A stretch of 64,000 nt of DNA from Williamwhitmania taraxaci. GTDB lineage: Bacteria; Bacteroidota; Bacteroidia; Bacteroidales; Williamwhitmaniaceae. A program made the translations under genes and the position numbers. Location of the stretch: the NCBI RefSeq assembly GCF_900096565.1, contig NZ_FMYP01000002.1, forward strand, positions 1-64,000, in the 5' to 3' direction. The notes under the pieces were generated by a model, which had not been told where the DNA came from, ran no database searches, and was given only the letters and a program-made list of their open reading frames with translations. The number at the start of each line of letters is the position of its first letter. Within the stretch, counting starts at the first letter, position 1. This document shows positions 35,493-45,070 of the stretch, one piece after another.

Positions 35493-36605
35493 ATGGCAAA
35501 AACTGCACTAATTACAGGTATTACAGGTCAAGATGGAGCTTATTTGGCCGAATTTCTTCTCAATAAGGGTTACATTGTACATGGGGTAAAGCGACGTAGC
35601 TCCTTAATCAATACCGATCGTATTGATCATCTTTACAAAGATCCGCTTTTAGAGAAGACAAACTTGTTCCTGCATCACGGTGATCTTACCGACTCTCCAA
35701 ATCTAATTCGTCTAATTGAGGAGACGAACCCCGATGAGATCTACAACCTTGCTGCAATGAGCCACGTTCATGTTAGCTTTGAAATTGCTGAATATACAGG
35801 GAATGCTGATGGCCTTGGAACTCTTCGTTTGCTCGAGGCTATTCGTTTGCTGAAAAAAACAGACAAAACTCGGATTTATCAAGCATCTACTAGCGAGTTG
35901 TATGGTAAGGTACAGGCTATTCCACAAAACGAGGATACCCCTTTTTATCCTCGCAGTCCTTATGCTGTTGCTAAAATGTATGCATACTGGATTACGGTAA
36001 ACTATAGGGAAGCCTACAATATGTTTGCCTGCAATGGTATTCTATTTAATCACGAAAGTCCAATTCGAGGGGAAACTTTTGTGACTCGTAAAATATCTCG
36101 AGCAGTAGCTCGAATTGCCTTAGGTATGCAGCCTAAGTTGCTGTTGGGAAACCTCTCTGCTAAACGCGATTGGGGACATGCAAAGGACTATGTTGATGCT
36201 ATGTGGCGTATTCTTCAATACAATGAACCACAGGATTTTGTCATAGCAACAGGTGTTACAACTGAAGTTCGTGAGTTTGTGCGGATGTCTTTTAACGTAA
36301 TTGGTGTTGATCTAGAATTTGTGGGTGAAGGTGTAAAAGAAAAAGGAATTGTATCAGCGTGTCGCAATTTAGAATTTCAGTTACCAATTGGAGCCGAAGT
36401 TGTAGGTGTTGATCCATTTTACTTTCGGCCAACTGAGGTTGATTTACTTCTTGGCGATGCCTCCAAGGCCTATAAGTTATTGGGATGGAAACCTGTTCAT
36501 ACTGTTCATAATCTTGCAGTAGAGATGGTTAATTCAGACCTCCATTACTTTAAGGGGCAAAAACTTCTTTCCGATAACGGTTTTAAGACTGAAAGATACT
36601 GGTAG
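35493..36605 (+). CDS. gmd: GDP-mannose 4,6-dehydratase, copy 2
   Basis: The 370-residue protein is about 89% identical by hand count to copy 1 at 24180 and has the same active-site blocks ([36 protein letters not shown]). Most differences are in the last third, around residues 270-340. The reaction is GDP-mannose to GDP-4-keto-6-deoxymannose. Codons here end in G or C more often than in copy 1. It is followed by a cupin gene after 21 bases and a per gene, as in the first cassette. It has its own promoter match. Confidence 0.95.
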   Translation: MAKTALITGITGQDGAYLAEFLLNKGYIVHGVKRRSSLINTDRIDHLYKDPLLEKTNLFLHHGDLTDSPNLIRLIEETNPDEIYNLAAMSHVHVSFEIAEYTGNADGLGTLRLLEAIRLLKKTDKTRIYQASTSELYGKVQAIPQNEDTPFYPRSPYAVAKMYAYWITVNYREAYNMFACNGILFNHESPIRGETFVTRKISRAVARIALGMQPKLLLGNLSAKRDWGHAKDYVDAMWRILQYNEPQDFVIATGVTTEVREFVRMSFNVIGVDLEFVGEGVKEKGIVSACRNLEFQLPIGAEVVGVDPFYFRPTEVDLLLGDASKAYKLLGWKPVHTVHNLAVEMVNSDLHYFKGQKLLSDNGFKTERYW

Positions 36606-36626
36606 TTTTTATTTTTTAATTGGTTT

Positions 36627-37055
36627 ATGGTTGATAAGATATATAATGGTGAAGAGTTTCTCGGTTTAATAATCCGTAACAATTACTCAGCTGATGGTGT
36701 CTCTTTTTTTACGGATGATAATTCGCCACAGCAGGTGGCTTTTATGAAGCATCAGAAAGGAAAGGAAATATTACCACACGTCCATAATTCGATAAAACGA
36801 GAGATATTTTATACCTCGGAGGTTTTGCTCATAAAAAAAGGTCGTCTGAGGGTTGATTTCTATTCAGCATCCAAGGTCTATTTGGAAAGTAGAGTTTTGG
36901 TTCCGGGCGATGTTATACTTTTAGCGGGTGGCGGACATGGTTTTCAAATGCTTGAAGAGGTTGAGATGATTGAGGTAAAACAGGGGCCTTACCTTGGAGA
37001 GATGGATAAAGTGCGGTTTTCTGCTGTTGAATCGTCGGAACTAAAGCTATTGTAA
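36627..37055 (+). CDS. Small cupin protein of unknown function, copy 2
   Basis: The 142-residue cupin protein is roughly 70% identical by eye to copy 1 at 25305. All metal ligands are kept: GKEILPHVHNSIKRE and GDVILLAGGGHGF, and the C-terminal block EMIEVKQGPYLGEMDKVRFSAV is identical. The N-terminal 40 residues differ most. It ends one base before the per start, so translation may be coupled. Conservation in both cassettes argues that it has a function tied to gmd and per. The reaction is not known to me. Confidence 0.8.
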   Translation: MVDKIYNGEEFLGLIIRNNYSADGVSFFTDDNSPQQVAFMKHQKGKEILPHVHNSIKREIFYTSEVLLIKKGRLRVDFYSASKVYLESRVLVPGDVILLAGGGHGFQMLEEVEMIEVKQGPYLGEMDKVRFSAVESSELKLL

Positions 37056-37056
37056 A

Positions 37057-38181
37057 ATGGAATTTATACCAGTTTGTGAACCATTTCTTAACGGGAATGA
37101 ACTAAAGTATGTGGATGATTGTCTGAAGACTGGATGGATTTCTTCTTCTGGAAAATATGTCAAGGCATTTGAGGAATCGTTTGCTGCATATTGTGGCGCT
37201 CGATATGCCGTTGGTGTAACCAATGGAACCGTGGCACTTCACTTAGCGTTAGTGGCTGCTGGCGTAGGGAAGGGGGATGAAGTGATCATGCCCAATTTTA
37301 CAATGATTGCCACTGCTTTTGCAGCCTGCTATGCTGGTGCAATTCCCGTATTTGTTGATGCTGATCCCCAAACTTGGAATATTGATATTCGTAAAATAGA
37401 GGAGAAAATTACCAGTAGAACAAAGGTAATCATGCCCGTTTCTATATTTGGTCATCCTTGTGATATGGATGAAATAAACGCTCTTGCCCAAAAGTATAAG
37501 CTGATTGTAATTGAGGATGCTGCTGAATCGCATGGGGCTATCTACCGGGGACGAAAAGTTGGGACGCTAGCTAATATTACATCCTTTAGTTTCTTTGCTA
37601 ATAAGAATTTAACCACTGGCGAAGGTGGTATGATTGTTACCGATAGTGAAGAGTTATACAAAAAAGCACTTTACTTCAAAAATATGTGCTTTCCGTTGGA
37701 TGCACCTCGCAACTATCTACACCACGATATTGGATTTAATTACCGCATATCCAACATTCATGCTGCAATTGGGCTTGCACAAGTCGAAAGAGCTGATGAA
37801 TATAAAGAAATGCGTATTACCAACCATATGCTTTATACTGAATTTTTATATGGTGTGCAAGGAATTACTTTTCAGCAGTCAAGAGATTATGTCACCAATG
37901 TTTTCTGGATGAATTCCATTATTATTGATCCAGTAAAGTATGGTAAAACACGTGATCAGTTAATTGCCCATCTTAATGAGTGTGGAGTGGATACTCGATT
38001 ACTATTTAAGGGGATGAATATTCAACCTTCACTAGTAAGTTATGGTTGCGATTGTTCGGGGGATTATCCTGTAACTGATTGGCTATCGGAGAATGGTTTT
38101 TATTTACCTTCGGGTAGTGCGCTCACAAGGGATAATATTGAGTCAATCTGCAAAATAATTATCGATTACAAAGGGAATTAA
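37057..38181 (+). CDS. per: GDP-perosamine synthase-like aminotransferase, copy 2
   Basis: The 374-residue protein is closely similar to copy 1 at 25736 along its whole length and keeps the PLP lysine in FFANKNLTTGEGGM, VIEDAAESHG, and GWISSSGKYV. It would use GDP-4-keto-6-deoxymannose made by the gmd genes. The C-terminal 60 residues are the most different. After it comes a 279-base gap with no gene, then the second set of glycosyltransferase, flippase and polymerase genes. Confidence 0.88.
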   Translation: MEFIPVCEPFLNGNELKYVDDCLKTGWISSSGKYVKAFEESFAAYCGARYAVGVTNGTVALHLALVAAGVGKGDEVIMPNFTMIATAFAACYAGAIPVFVDADPQTWNIDIRKIEEKITSRTKVIMPVSIFGHPCDMDEINALAQKYKLIVIEDAAESHGAIYRGRKVGTLANITSFSFFANKNLTTGEGGMIVTDSEELYKKALYFKNMCFPLDAPRNYLHHDIGFNYRISNIHAAIGLAQVERADEYKEMRITNHMLYTEFLYGVQGITFQQSRDYVTNVFWMNSIIIDPVKYGKTRDQLIAHLNECGVDTRLLFKGMNIQPSLVSYGCDCSGDYPVTDWLSENGFYLPSGSALTRDNIESICKIIIDYKGN

Positions 38182-38460
38182 TCAATGACTTTTACCTGTG
38201 CAGAGCTAAATACTTTCCTAGCCTTTATTTCGATTAACGTTCTGCTGGAGGTAAAAAAGTGCTTACCTACGGTTCTGGTAAAATCGAACAGATACCCTAA
38301 AATCTGTTGCTTTAGTATTTAGAAGAAATGGAGTTAGTTGACTTGTTGAATCTGACATGGTTTTAGTTGGGTTGTTTCTGGAATGGCTCAATTTATTTGC
38401 GAATCACAGTTGTAAAATCTCAGATTGTAGTTGTAAGAAATTTGGCACAATTTATTTAAA

Positions 38461-39687
38461 ATGGAAAAGGGTACAATTGTTTGGGTTATTGGTCGTTTAG
38501 AGGCTCCTGCTGGGGGAGAACGATTGCTTTTGGAAGGAGCAAAATACTACAGGGAGCAAGGGTACGATGTGCACATAATTACTTGGCATTTTAATGAGGC
38601 TGCTCTTTATGATGGTAGCTATGAGTGTAAAAATATTCATATAATTGGAAAGACGGATACACCACGCAATAAGGTATTTAAACGTGCTGCGGAACGTTTA
38701 ATGGGCGTTTTTAGTTTGATTAAGCTAATTCGTCTATTGAAACCAAAGTTCATGATAGCACAGGGCGATTATGATGTTGCTTTGGTTTATTTTGCATCTA
38801 TATTTACTAGCACTCCTTATGCATACTTAGTTTTTGGCCAAATGTATCAATATCCGAAAGATATTGCTAAGTATTCATTAATGTTTCGTCGTCATTTGAA
38901 AGGTATTGTAACCTCATACAAGGGGTATAGTTCAACTATTCCTCTTAAACGACCTAAGTCCTCGCTTTTAAATGTAATTACAAGTGAGATAATTTGTGTT
39001 GTGAGGTATTTTGCTGCACGAAAGGCTTTTGTGCGAGTTGTATTTTCGGAGCAGGTAAAAAAAGAGGTTAAGTTAGTTTACGGCAAGGATGCAATAATAG
39101 CCAAGGGAGCCTTCAATTCAGATATCTTTAGTTATATTCCAAATATTGCGAAAGCAAAGGAGGAACTTGGAATTGCGTTTGATCAAAAAGTAGTTTTATC
39201 GGCCAGCACGTTAAATGTGAAAAAGCGCATTGATCTTATACTTCAATCTTTTTCTTTAATAAAGACGCCCAACTGCAGGTTGATTATTGCGGGTAAGGGG
39301 CCAGAGGAAGCAGCCTTGCAGAGTTTAACCGTTAAGCTTGGTTTAGAGAGTAGGGTTCAGTTTATTGGATTTATTCCTGAGAAAGATCTTTTTAAGGTAA
39401 AGTCGATGTGTGATGTTTTTATCAGCCTCGATGTTGCTGATTTTGATATTTCGCCACTAGAGGCATTAGCGTTGGACACAAGGATGGTTTGCACTTCAGA
39501 CCTAGAACTTGACACCAACCTCAAAACCCATAGTGGAATATTTATTTCTGCTTCCGATTCTGAGGTTGATGTTGCTGATTCCATTGATTTAGCGCTCAAC
39601 TATAAAAAGATTGATGATCGAGATAAACTTAAGCAGTACACTTGGTCTCACTATTTCGACGTTATACTGACCAACTTTAAACGCTGA
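38461..39687 (+). CDS. GT4-family glycosyltransferase
   Basis: The 408-residue GT-B protein begins with GRLEAPAGGERLLLEGAKYY, a GGE/GGA-type acceptor motif, and has SASTLNVKKRIDLILQSF and DVFISLDVADFDISPLEALALDTRM in the donor half. The second Glu of the E-x7-E motif is in SPLEAL. It is likely to act in building the polysaccharide repeat unit. It is the first gene of a block with more usual base composition, and the flippase gene follows after 5 bases. Sugar specificity cannot be read. Confidence 0.85.
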   Translation: MEKGTIVWVIGRLEAPAGGERLLLEGAKYYREQGYDVHIITWHFNEAALYDGSYECKNIHIIGKTDTPRNKVFKRAAERLMGVFSLIKLIRLLKPKFMIAQGDYDVALVYFASIFTSTPYAYLVFGQMYQYPKDIAKYSLMFRRHLKGIVTSYKGYSSTIPLKRPKSSLLNVITSEIICVVRYFAARKAFVRVVFSEQVKKEVKLVYGKDAIIAKGAFNSDIFSYIPNIAKAKEELGIAFDQKVVLSASTLNVKKRIDLILQSFSLIKTPNCRLIIAGKGPEEAALQSLTVKLGLESRVQFIGFIPEKDLFKVKSMCDVFISLDVADFDISPLEALALDTRMVCTSDLELDTNLKTHSGIFISASDSEVDVADSIDLALNYKKIDDRDKLKQYTWSHYFDVILTNFKR

Positions 39688-39692
39688 GGATT

Positions 39693-40964
39693 GTGTTTAA
39701 GCTATTTTTGAAAGACAGCTTTGCCTATTTTGTAACAAAGGCCTTAGTTTCACTAACTTGGGTGGCCATAGTTTTTGTTTTTACTAAATTTTTAACCCCT
39801 GAAGAGTATAGCAGTTACTCAGTGGTTATGATTTTTTGTCAGCTAATTAGCGTTAGTGTAAATTCTTGGATTGCTGCGGGATTATTACGGTACTATCCCA
39901 CCTATGAAACCCAAAGAGAGTCGTTTACGCAAACAGTTAAATTTCTTAGTCTAGTTAGCCTAGGCTTAGTGTTTTTGTCCACCTTAGTAGGACTGTTGTT
40001 ACTGGTTAAATTCCATATTGTATCTAACTCTAAATACCTTTTGATTATTGCCGTAGCCCTTACGGTAATGATGTCAGTATATCAGTTAATAGTAACCAAG
40101 TTTCGGATTCAACGGAAGTTGAAAATGGTATTCTCGATAAATGCAGCCCAACCCATTCTCGGCTTTGCGTTGGCCTGCATGTTTTTATGGCTTGATAGTG
40201 GCGTGGTTGGTATCTTTTTAGGCTATCTGCTATCGTATAGTATCTTTATTTTTTTGATTGATTTTTCTAGAAATGGTAGCTTATTTAACTATAACAAGGC
40301 TATAGCTAGTAAGATACTTAGTTATGGAATTCCCATTTTCTTTATTAACCTTTTCATGCAGCTACTGATGTATAGCGATCAATTTATCTTGAAGTTTTAT
40401 GGGCTTCACTATGAGGCAGGTTTGTATGCAGCCAACTACTCAATTGCTGAAAAGTCGATATATTCAATATCTGTAGTTATTTCCTCTGCACTGGTTCCTA
40501 TAATCTATTCGGCGTGGGAGCGGGGTGAAGAGGCAACGGTTATCCGTCTTGTTAAAAAGGTGTTTTTCCTTTTTGTTGTAGGGGCTCTCCCCTTGCTAAT
40601 TATCTTTATTTTGTTTCACTACAATTTATCGTCCCTTATTGTGGGCAAAGCGTTTGTTTCTGGGCACGTTATTGTTCCCTATGTTTCATTGGGAGCATTT
40701 TTTCTGGGCTGCTCCAATATTATTTCGGAGATGCTTACCATAAAGGAAAAAACTAAGCTGTTGATGATCTGCTATCTGATAGCTGCACTTTTTAATATTA
40801 TTTTTAATTTTATTTTCATTCCTTGGTATGGGATGATTGGAGCTTCGATTGTTACCATGTGTTCATATCTGATACTCCTTATTGCAACCACCTATCAGGT
40901 TAATCGACAAATCCCTCTTTCGCATTTTTTTAAAACAAATATCAATGGAAAAGACAGTCGCTAG
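39693..40964 (+). CDS. Wzx-type polysaccharide flippase
   Basis: The 423-residue protein has about 12 membrane helices. DSFAYFVTKALVSLTWVAIVFVFTKFLTPEEYSSYSVVM at the start and FYGLHYEAGLYAANYSIAEKSIYS in the middle are typical of the Wzx/RfbX family. It would flip the finished lipid-linked repeat unit to the periplasm. The start is GTG 39693, just after a GAGGA stretch. It overlaps the next gene by 20 bases. Together with the MurJ-like protein at 26913 this gives two flippases in one locus. Confidence 0.88.
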   Translation: MFKLFLKDSFAYFVTKALVSLTWVAIVFVFTKFLTPEEYSSYSVVMIFCQLISVSVNSWIAAGLLRYYPTYETQRESFTQTVKFLSLVSLGLVFLSTLVGLLLLVKFHIVSNSKYLLIIAVALTVMMSVYQLIVTKFRIQRKLKMVFSINAAQPILGFALACMFLWLDSGVVGIFLGYLLSYSIFIFLIDFSRNGSLFNYNKAIASKILSYGIPIFFINLFMQLLMYSDQFILKFYGLHYEAGLYAANYSIAEKSIYSISVVISSALVPIIYSAWERGEEATVIRLVKKVFFLFVVGALPLLIIFILFHYNLSSLIVGKAFVSGHVIVPYVSLGAFFLGCSNIISEMLTIKEKTKLLMICYLIAALFNIIFNFIFIPWYGMIGASIVTMCSYLILLIATTYQVNRQIPLSHFFKTNINGKDSR

Positions 40965-42144
40965 AATTTTAATTGTTCTTTATATTTTCTTTGCTGGGTG
41001 GACGGGTTCCTTTGTATTTGGACGGTATTTTACCATAGCAAATATACTATTGCTACCTATTTTGGTCTTTCTACTTTACTCGTGGTTCAAGGAAAGATAT
41101 TCGGTCAAACAATTGTTTCGGGAGGATTTTTTTCTTCTACTCTTAGTCTTGTTTGTGGGAGTTGCAGCATTGGCTCATTATAATGGGCATTCATTAAATT
41201 ATATTGTTGCCTATGGTTTCGTATTTATTGCCGGCTTTCTACTTCTAAAATTATTTTTTCTTAGGTATTCCACCCATAAATTGCTACTAAATACGCTAAG
41301 CATTGCAGTAATATTTCATTCGCTCTTTATTTTGGTTGAGTTTTTCAGCCAAACTATTTTTGGGATAGATATTCAGGAGTATATGTTTAAGATTTTTCCA
41401 CATGATGCATTTTATTTTGGATATCCCCGATGCTATGGTTTAACCGAAGAACCAACCTATGTGGCTCACTATCTGACTACTTTTGTTCCTCTAGTTTTTT
41501 ATCATCTACATAAAACTCGGTTGTGGATACCCGTTAAGATAGTTATTTACACCATTGTGATGGTTAGTTTTTTTCTTACCTTTTCCACCGCAGGTTTTGC
41601 TATTGCAATAATTGGCGCAGTTTTGGCTGTTGGACTTTATACCTTAACTAATATCTCCTTTCTTCGGAAGAATTGGATTTGGATTACACTTCTATTATTG
41701 GTTATTTTCTCAATGATATTCATTGTTCTTACAAAGGATATACCATTCATTCAACCGTTGCTTCAAAAATTTTCTCAAACAGAAGTTGGTCTGGATGGTT
41801 CTCGATTAAATCGTTGGGCTACTGATTTTCCCTATTTGCTTTCCCATCCAATACTTGGCGTTGGTCCAGGTTTTTTTGCTAGCCAAGGGTTAACTAGCTC
41901 TGTCAACTGGTATCTGTTTCTGGCTATTGAGGCTGGTTTGCTATCGTTGTTTTCTCTATTTGTTTTCCTTGGGTTTTATCTGTTTCGAGTCATAAAAATA
42001 GATTCTCCTTATCGTTTTGTTTACCTTTACGGCTTTTTAAACACCTTCATATATCTCTTTACCTGTTCTACCTTTTATCACCCTTACCCTTGGCTTTTGT
42101 TGATAATGTTTGCCGTTTGTGTTCGGGAGGTAAAAACCATTTAA
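40945..42144 (+). CDS. O-antigen polymerase/ligase-like membrane protein (Wzy_C type)
   Basis: The 399-residue protein has about 11 membrane helices and a large periplasmic loop. GYPRCYGLTEEPTYVAHYLTTF before the loop and LDGSRLNRWATDFPYLLSHPILGVGPGFFASQG in it match the Wzy_C domain, where E-P and the R...W...H-P-x-x-G-x-G wording are usual. I chose ATG 40945, inside the end of the flippase gene; earlier in-frame starts would overlap by 80 bases. It polymerises repeat units or ligates them; with the flippase beside it, a Wzy polymerase is favoured. Confidence 0.75.
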   Translation: MEKTVARILIVLYIFFAGWTGSFVFGRYFTIANILLLPILVFLLYSWFKERYSVKQLFREDFFLLLLVLFVGVAALAHYNGHSLNYIVAYGFVFIAGFLLLKLFFLRYSTHKLLLNTLSIAVIFHSLFILVEFFSQTIFGIDIQEYMFKIFPHDAFYFGYPRCYGLTEEPTYVAHYLTTFVPLVFYHLHKTRLWIPVKIVIYTIVMVSFFLTFSTAGFAIAIIGAVLAVGLYTLTNISFLRKNWIWITLLLLVIFSMIFIVLTKDIPFIQPLLQKFSQTEVGLDGSRLNRWATDFPYLLSHPILGVGPGFFASQGLTSSVNWYLFLAIEAGLLSLFSLFVFLGFYLFRVIKIDSPYRFVYLYGFLNTFIYLFTCSTFYHPYPWLLLIMFAVCVREVKTI

Positions 42145-42218
42145 TTTGTTGTTTTTTATGATTTACATTGTTCTCTATTATAAGAAATTGATTCGAAATA
42201 ATTCTATCCAATAGCACG

Positions 42219-43346
42219 ATGAAGAAACATATTATTATTTGTACAAATATTCTTTGGTCTATTCCTACATTCCGAAAATATCTGATAAAAGCATTAATTG
42301 AAAAGGGATATCGTGTTTCTGTTGTTGGATCGGACGAGAACTTTTCTGATTCCACAATTTCAAAGTTGGATGAGTTAGATGTAGTAACTCACATAGTGCC
42401 TATTGACAGATCTAGCGGAAATCCATTTACAAATCTGAAATATATATACTCCTTAAGACGCGTTTTTAAAGTATATAAACCCGACCTGGTCTTGTTTTAC
42501 TCTGTAAAGCCAAACATCTTTGGTTCCTTTATTTGCGGAGTAATGAATATTCCGTTTGTCAATACCATTAATGGGTTAGGTTCAGGTCTTATTAATAACA
42601 ATATTACTTCTTTCTTTGTAAAAACGTTATACCGTTTGGCTTTGAAAAAAAGTGAAATGGTTCTTTTCCAGAATAATGATGACCTTGCTTTCTTTATCAA
42701 GCACAAATTAGTGCCAGTTTCAATTACAGGGTATGTTCCCGGTTCTGGAATCGATACCGATGAATACTGCATTCCGACTAAAGTATTTACCAAGAAAAGA
42801 ACATTTTTGCTCGTTGGTAGGCTACTAAAGGATAAGGGGGTTTATGAGTATATTGAGGCAATTAAAGAGTTGAAAAAAGACAATATAACCGATGTTGAGT
42901 TCTTACTGGGCGGAATTATTGATCCATATAACCCAACTGCTGTTCCGCAGAAAGAAATTGAACTATGGGAGCAGTTAGGCCTTATTCGATACCTCGGGAA
43001 AACTGATAATATTGAAACCTTCTTTGATTTAGCAGATTTTATCGTTTGTCCTAGCTATAGGGAAGGTTTGTCGCGGCTTCTTATAGAAGCTGCAAGTTGT
43101 CGCAAAGCCATAATAACGACTAACGTTCCTGGTTGTAGGGACATTGTTGAAGAAAACGTAAATGGTTTTCTATGTGAACATCGAAACAGTAAGAGCCTTA
43201 AGGAGGTTATTCTAAAAGGGATAAATACTTCGAATGCTGACTTGGAGAGGTTTGGTGATAATAGCCGTGAAATCGTTAAGTCAAAATTTAATGAATCAAT
43301 TGTTAATAAGGTTTATTTGGATATTATAGAAGAGAGTCTGCCTTAA
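42219..43346 (+). CDS. GT4-family glycosyltransferase (WbpU/PglA-like)
   Basis: The 375-residue GT-B protein begins MKKHIIICTNILWSIPTFRK and has LVLFYSVKPNIFGSFICG and NTINGLGSG, the Y-x-x-K-P-N-I-x-G wording of transferases that add the second sugar to undecaprenyl-diphosphate-linked amino sugars. The donor half has LLVGRLLKDKGVYEYIEAI and CPSYREGLSRLLIEAASCRK (E-x7-E). It follows the polymerase gene by 74 bases. The closest known functions are GalNAc or HexNAc transfer, by similarity of wording only. A hairpin terminator follows the gene. Confidence 0.88.
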   Translation: MKKHIIICTNILWSIPTFRKYLIKALIEKGYRVSVVGSDENFSDSTISKLDELDVVTHIVPIDRSSGNPFTNLKYIYSLRRVFKVYKPDLVLFYSVKPNIFGSFICGVMNIPFVNTINGLGSGLINNNITSFFVKTLYRLALKKSEMVLFQNNDDLAFFIKHKLVPVSITGYVPGSGIDTDEYCIPTKVFTKKRTFLLVGRLLKDKGVYEYIEAIKELKKDNITDVEFLLGGIIDPYNPTAVPQKEIELWEQLGLIRYLGKTDNIETFFDLADFIVCPSYREGLSRLLIEAASCRKAIITTNVPGCRDIVEENVNGFLCEHRNSKSLKEVILKGINTSNADLERFGDNSREIVKSKFNESIVNKVYLDIIEESLP

Positions 43347-43366
43347 AACTAGAAGTAACCTCTGTT

Positions 43367-43408
43367 ACCCCAATTTGCCGAATACGATTTGGGGTTTATA
43401 TTTTAATT
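43367..43408 (+). terminator. Weak terminator after the WbpU/PglA-like gene
   Basis: The stem ACCCCAA / TTGGGGT (43367-43373 and 43389-43395) is followed by TTATATTTTAATT. The T-run is interrupted, so the strength is uncertain. Confidence 0.5.
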
Positions 43409-43525
43409 CTGAGAATACAGTCGTTGTTATGATATAGCCAAGAGTATACTAGATTATATCTTAATGTATTTTCTGGTTTATGGCACTATTTAGTTTTTGT
43501 AATACTATCTGAACTGCTTTTTACC

Positions 43526-43533
43526 TACTTTTG
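43526..43533 (+). promoter_or_regulatory. Probable -7 element of the promoter for the O-antigen ligase-like gene
   Basis: TACTTTTG fits TAnnTTTG, 75 bases ahead of the start at 43608. A TTTG occurs upstream at 43496-43499, but the gap is longer than usual. Together with the terminator at 43367 it suggests a separate transcription unit. Confidence 0.45.
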
Positions 43534-43607
43534 CACTGGATATGCAAACTTTTATAGTGGCATAGATATGGTAAGTAAACCGAGTTCTTAATTTAGCGTG
43601 TAGACTA

Positions 43608-44915
43608 ATGAGCATATTTTCAAATCATTCGTTTTTTGACAGAAATAAATTTATGTCAAAAATTCTTTTGCTGGATTATTATGTTTTTTATTTAGTCTTA
43701 TTCTCATTGCCATTTGGAATGAATGTATTTATTCCAATCCTCTTTGCATGGTTATGTCTTGTTGCTATTAGTTATTTCGTTAAAAGAGATTACTCTACCA
43801 ATAGGTTTAGAGGACTACTTCTTTTACCTGCTCTATTTTATCTCTTTCACTTGTTAGGTGTTGCTTTGTCCTCGGATATAGAGGGAGGCCTCTTTGATTT
43901 TCAGATAAAACTTTCGCTGCTTTTGTTACCACTACTTTATCCGTTTCATCGTGAAATATACAAAAAGAGTAGGGCTAGTTTCTTTTGGTCTTTTGTATTT
44001 GGATGTGCCGCTGCATCCCTTTATTTTATAGGTTACGCAGTCTATCAGACTTCTACCTTTGTTAATGGAGTGTGGGTTTTTAATCCTACTCCTGAAAAAG
44101 GAATGAATAGCCATTTTTTTGGCTCAACTTTTTCCTACCTAATTCATCCCTCTTATTTATCCCTTTACTTCTTGGTTGCTTTTTTAATTATTGGTGTTGA
44201 ATTAAATCGATGGTGGAGAAAAGGTTTTGCAATTAGAACAGTAGTGATTCTCACTGCCACTCTTTTGATGACTTCACTATTCATGTTGCAGAGTCGAGCG
44301 GGGATACTTGGATTTGGTTTGTTGGCTTTTGTATGGCTTATTTACCTTGTTTTGGCCAAGCGACGTTATCTGTTGGGGTTGGGAGTCCTAGTTGCGCTAC
44401 TTGTTCTTTCATTTTTTGTTGTTACAAGGCTCGATCGGATTTCAAAAACAGCAAAGTCATTAGAGAAGACAGCACAAGTTGGTATTAAGAATCAAAATAA
44501 GGAGGATGGTACAACAGTTCGTTTATGGATATGGAAATCGGCATTCTCAGTGATTCACGATCATCCTGTGTGGGGCATTGGTACCGGGGATATCCGTGAT
44601 GAAATGCACAAGCAGTACGAGAGTAGAGGTATGGCTATTTCCGCGCAATACAGGCACAATGCCCACAACCAATACCTTGAAACATGGCTTGGTGTTGGTA
44701 TATTTGGGTTGTTAGCATTGTTGGCTATGCTTTTTGTGCCATTATGGATTGGGATTAAGAAACGTGATTGGCTTTTGGTCGGTTTTATTTGCCTTTGCAG
44801 CACCAGCTTTATGTTCGAGAGTATGCTTAACTCGGTTGTTGGGGTTGGTTTCTTTGCTATTTTCTATACGGTATTGGTTTCGAGAAAAGCGGAAACTAAT
44901 GTGCCAATGAGTTAA
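43608..44915 (+). CDS. O-antigen ligase family membrane protein
   Basis: The 435-residue protein has about 12 hydrophobic segments. The Wzy_C/WaaL domain is visible in MLQSRAGILGFGLLAFVWL, then TTVRLWIWKSAFSVIHDHPVWGIGTGDIRDEM and AQYRHNAHNQYLETWLGVGIFGL, where the R...W and H-N-x-x-x-x-x-x-G residues of ligases are seen. It may join the finished polymer to lipid A core, or be a polymerase. It is 261 bases after the previous gene and has its own promoter element. Its last four codons and stop lie inside the first copy of a 135-base direct repeat, so the C-terminus may have been changed by the repeat. Confidence 0.8.
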   Translation: MSIFSNHSFFDRNKFMSKILLLDYYVFYLVLFSLPFGMNVFIPILFAWLCLVAISYFVKRDYSTNRFRGLLLLPALFYLFHLLGVALSSDIEGGLFDFQIKLSLLLLPLLYPFHREIYKKSRASFFWSFVFGCAAASLYFIGYAVYQTSTFVNGVWVFNPTPEKGMNSHFFGSTFSYLIHPSYLSLYFLVAFLIIGVELNRWWRKGFAIRTVVILTATLLMTSLFMLQSRAGILGFGLLAFVWLIYLVLAKRRYLLGLGVLVALLVLSFFVVTRLDRISKTAKSLEKTAQVGIKNQNKEDGTTVRLWIWKSAFSVIHDHPVWGIGTGDIRDEMHKQYESRGMAISAQYRHNAHNQYLETWLGVGIFGLLALLAMLFVPLWIGIKKRDWLLVGFICLCSTSFMFESMLNSVVGVGFFAIFYTVLVSRKAETNVPMS

Positions 44916-45040
44916 TTTGAAGATTTGAGAATTTGAAAATATAATTAAGGCACAGCAGATCGATCAACTGCCTGCTCGTTCAAGGAGGTGTGCCGACAGA
45001 TTTTGCAGATAATAAAATGGACAATATGCCAATTCGATAA
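44906..45040. repeat. Direct repeat of about 135 bp, copy A
   Basis: The segment from AATGAGTTAATTTGAAG to CCAATTCGATAA is repeated at 45071-45206 with few changes and one small indel; the period is about 165 bases. It contains GGCACAGCAGATCGATCAAC and the end GGAGGTGTGCC, which can form a weak GGCAC/GTGCC hairpin. Copy A includes the stop codon of the O-antigen ligase-like gene. Confidence 0.85.
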
Positions 45041-45070
45041 TGAGTTAATGTGCCAATGTTCCAATATGCT

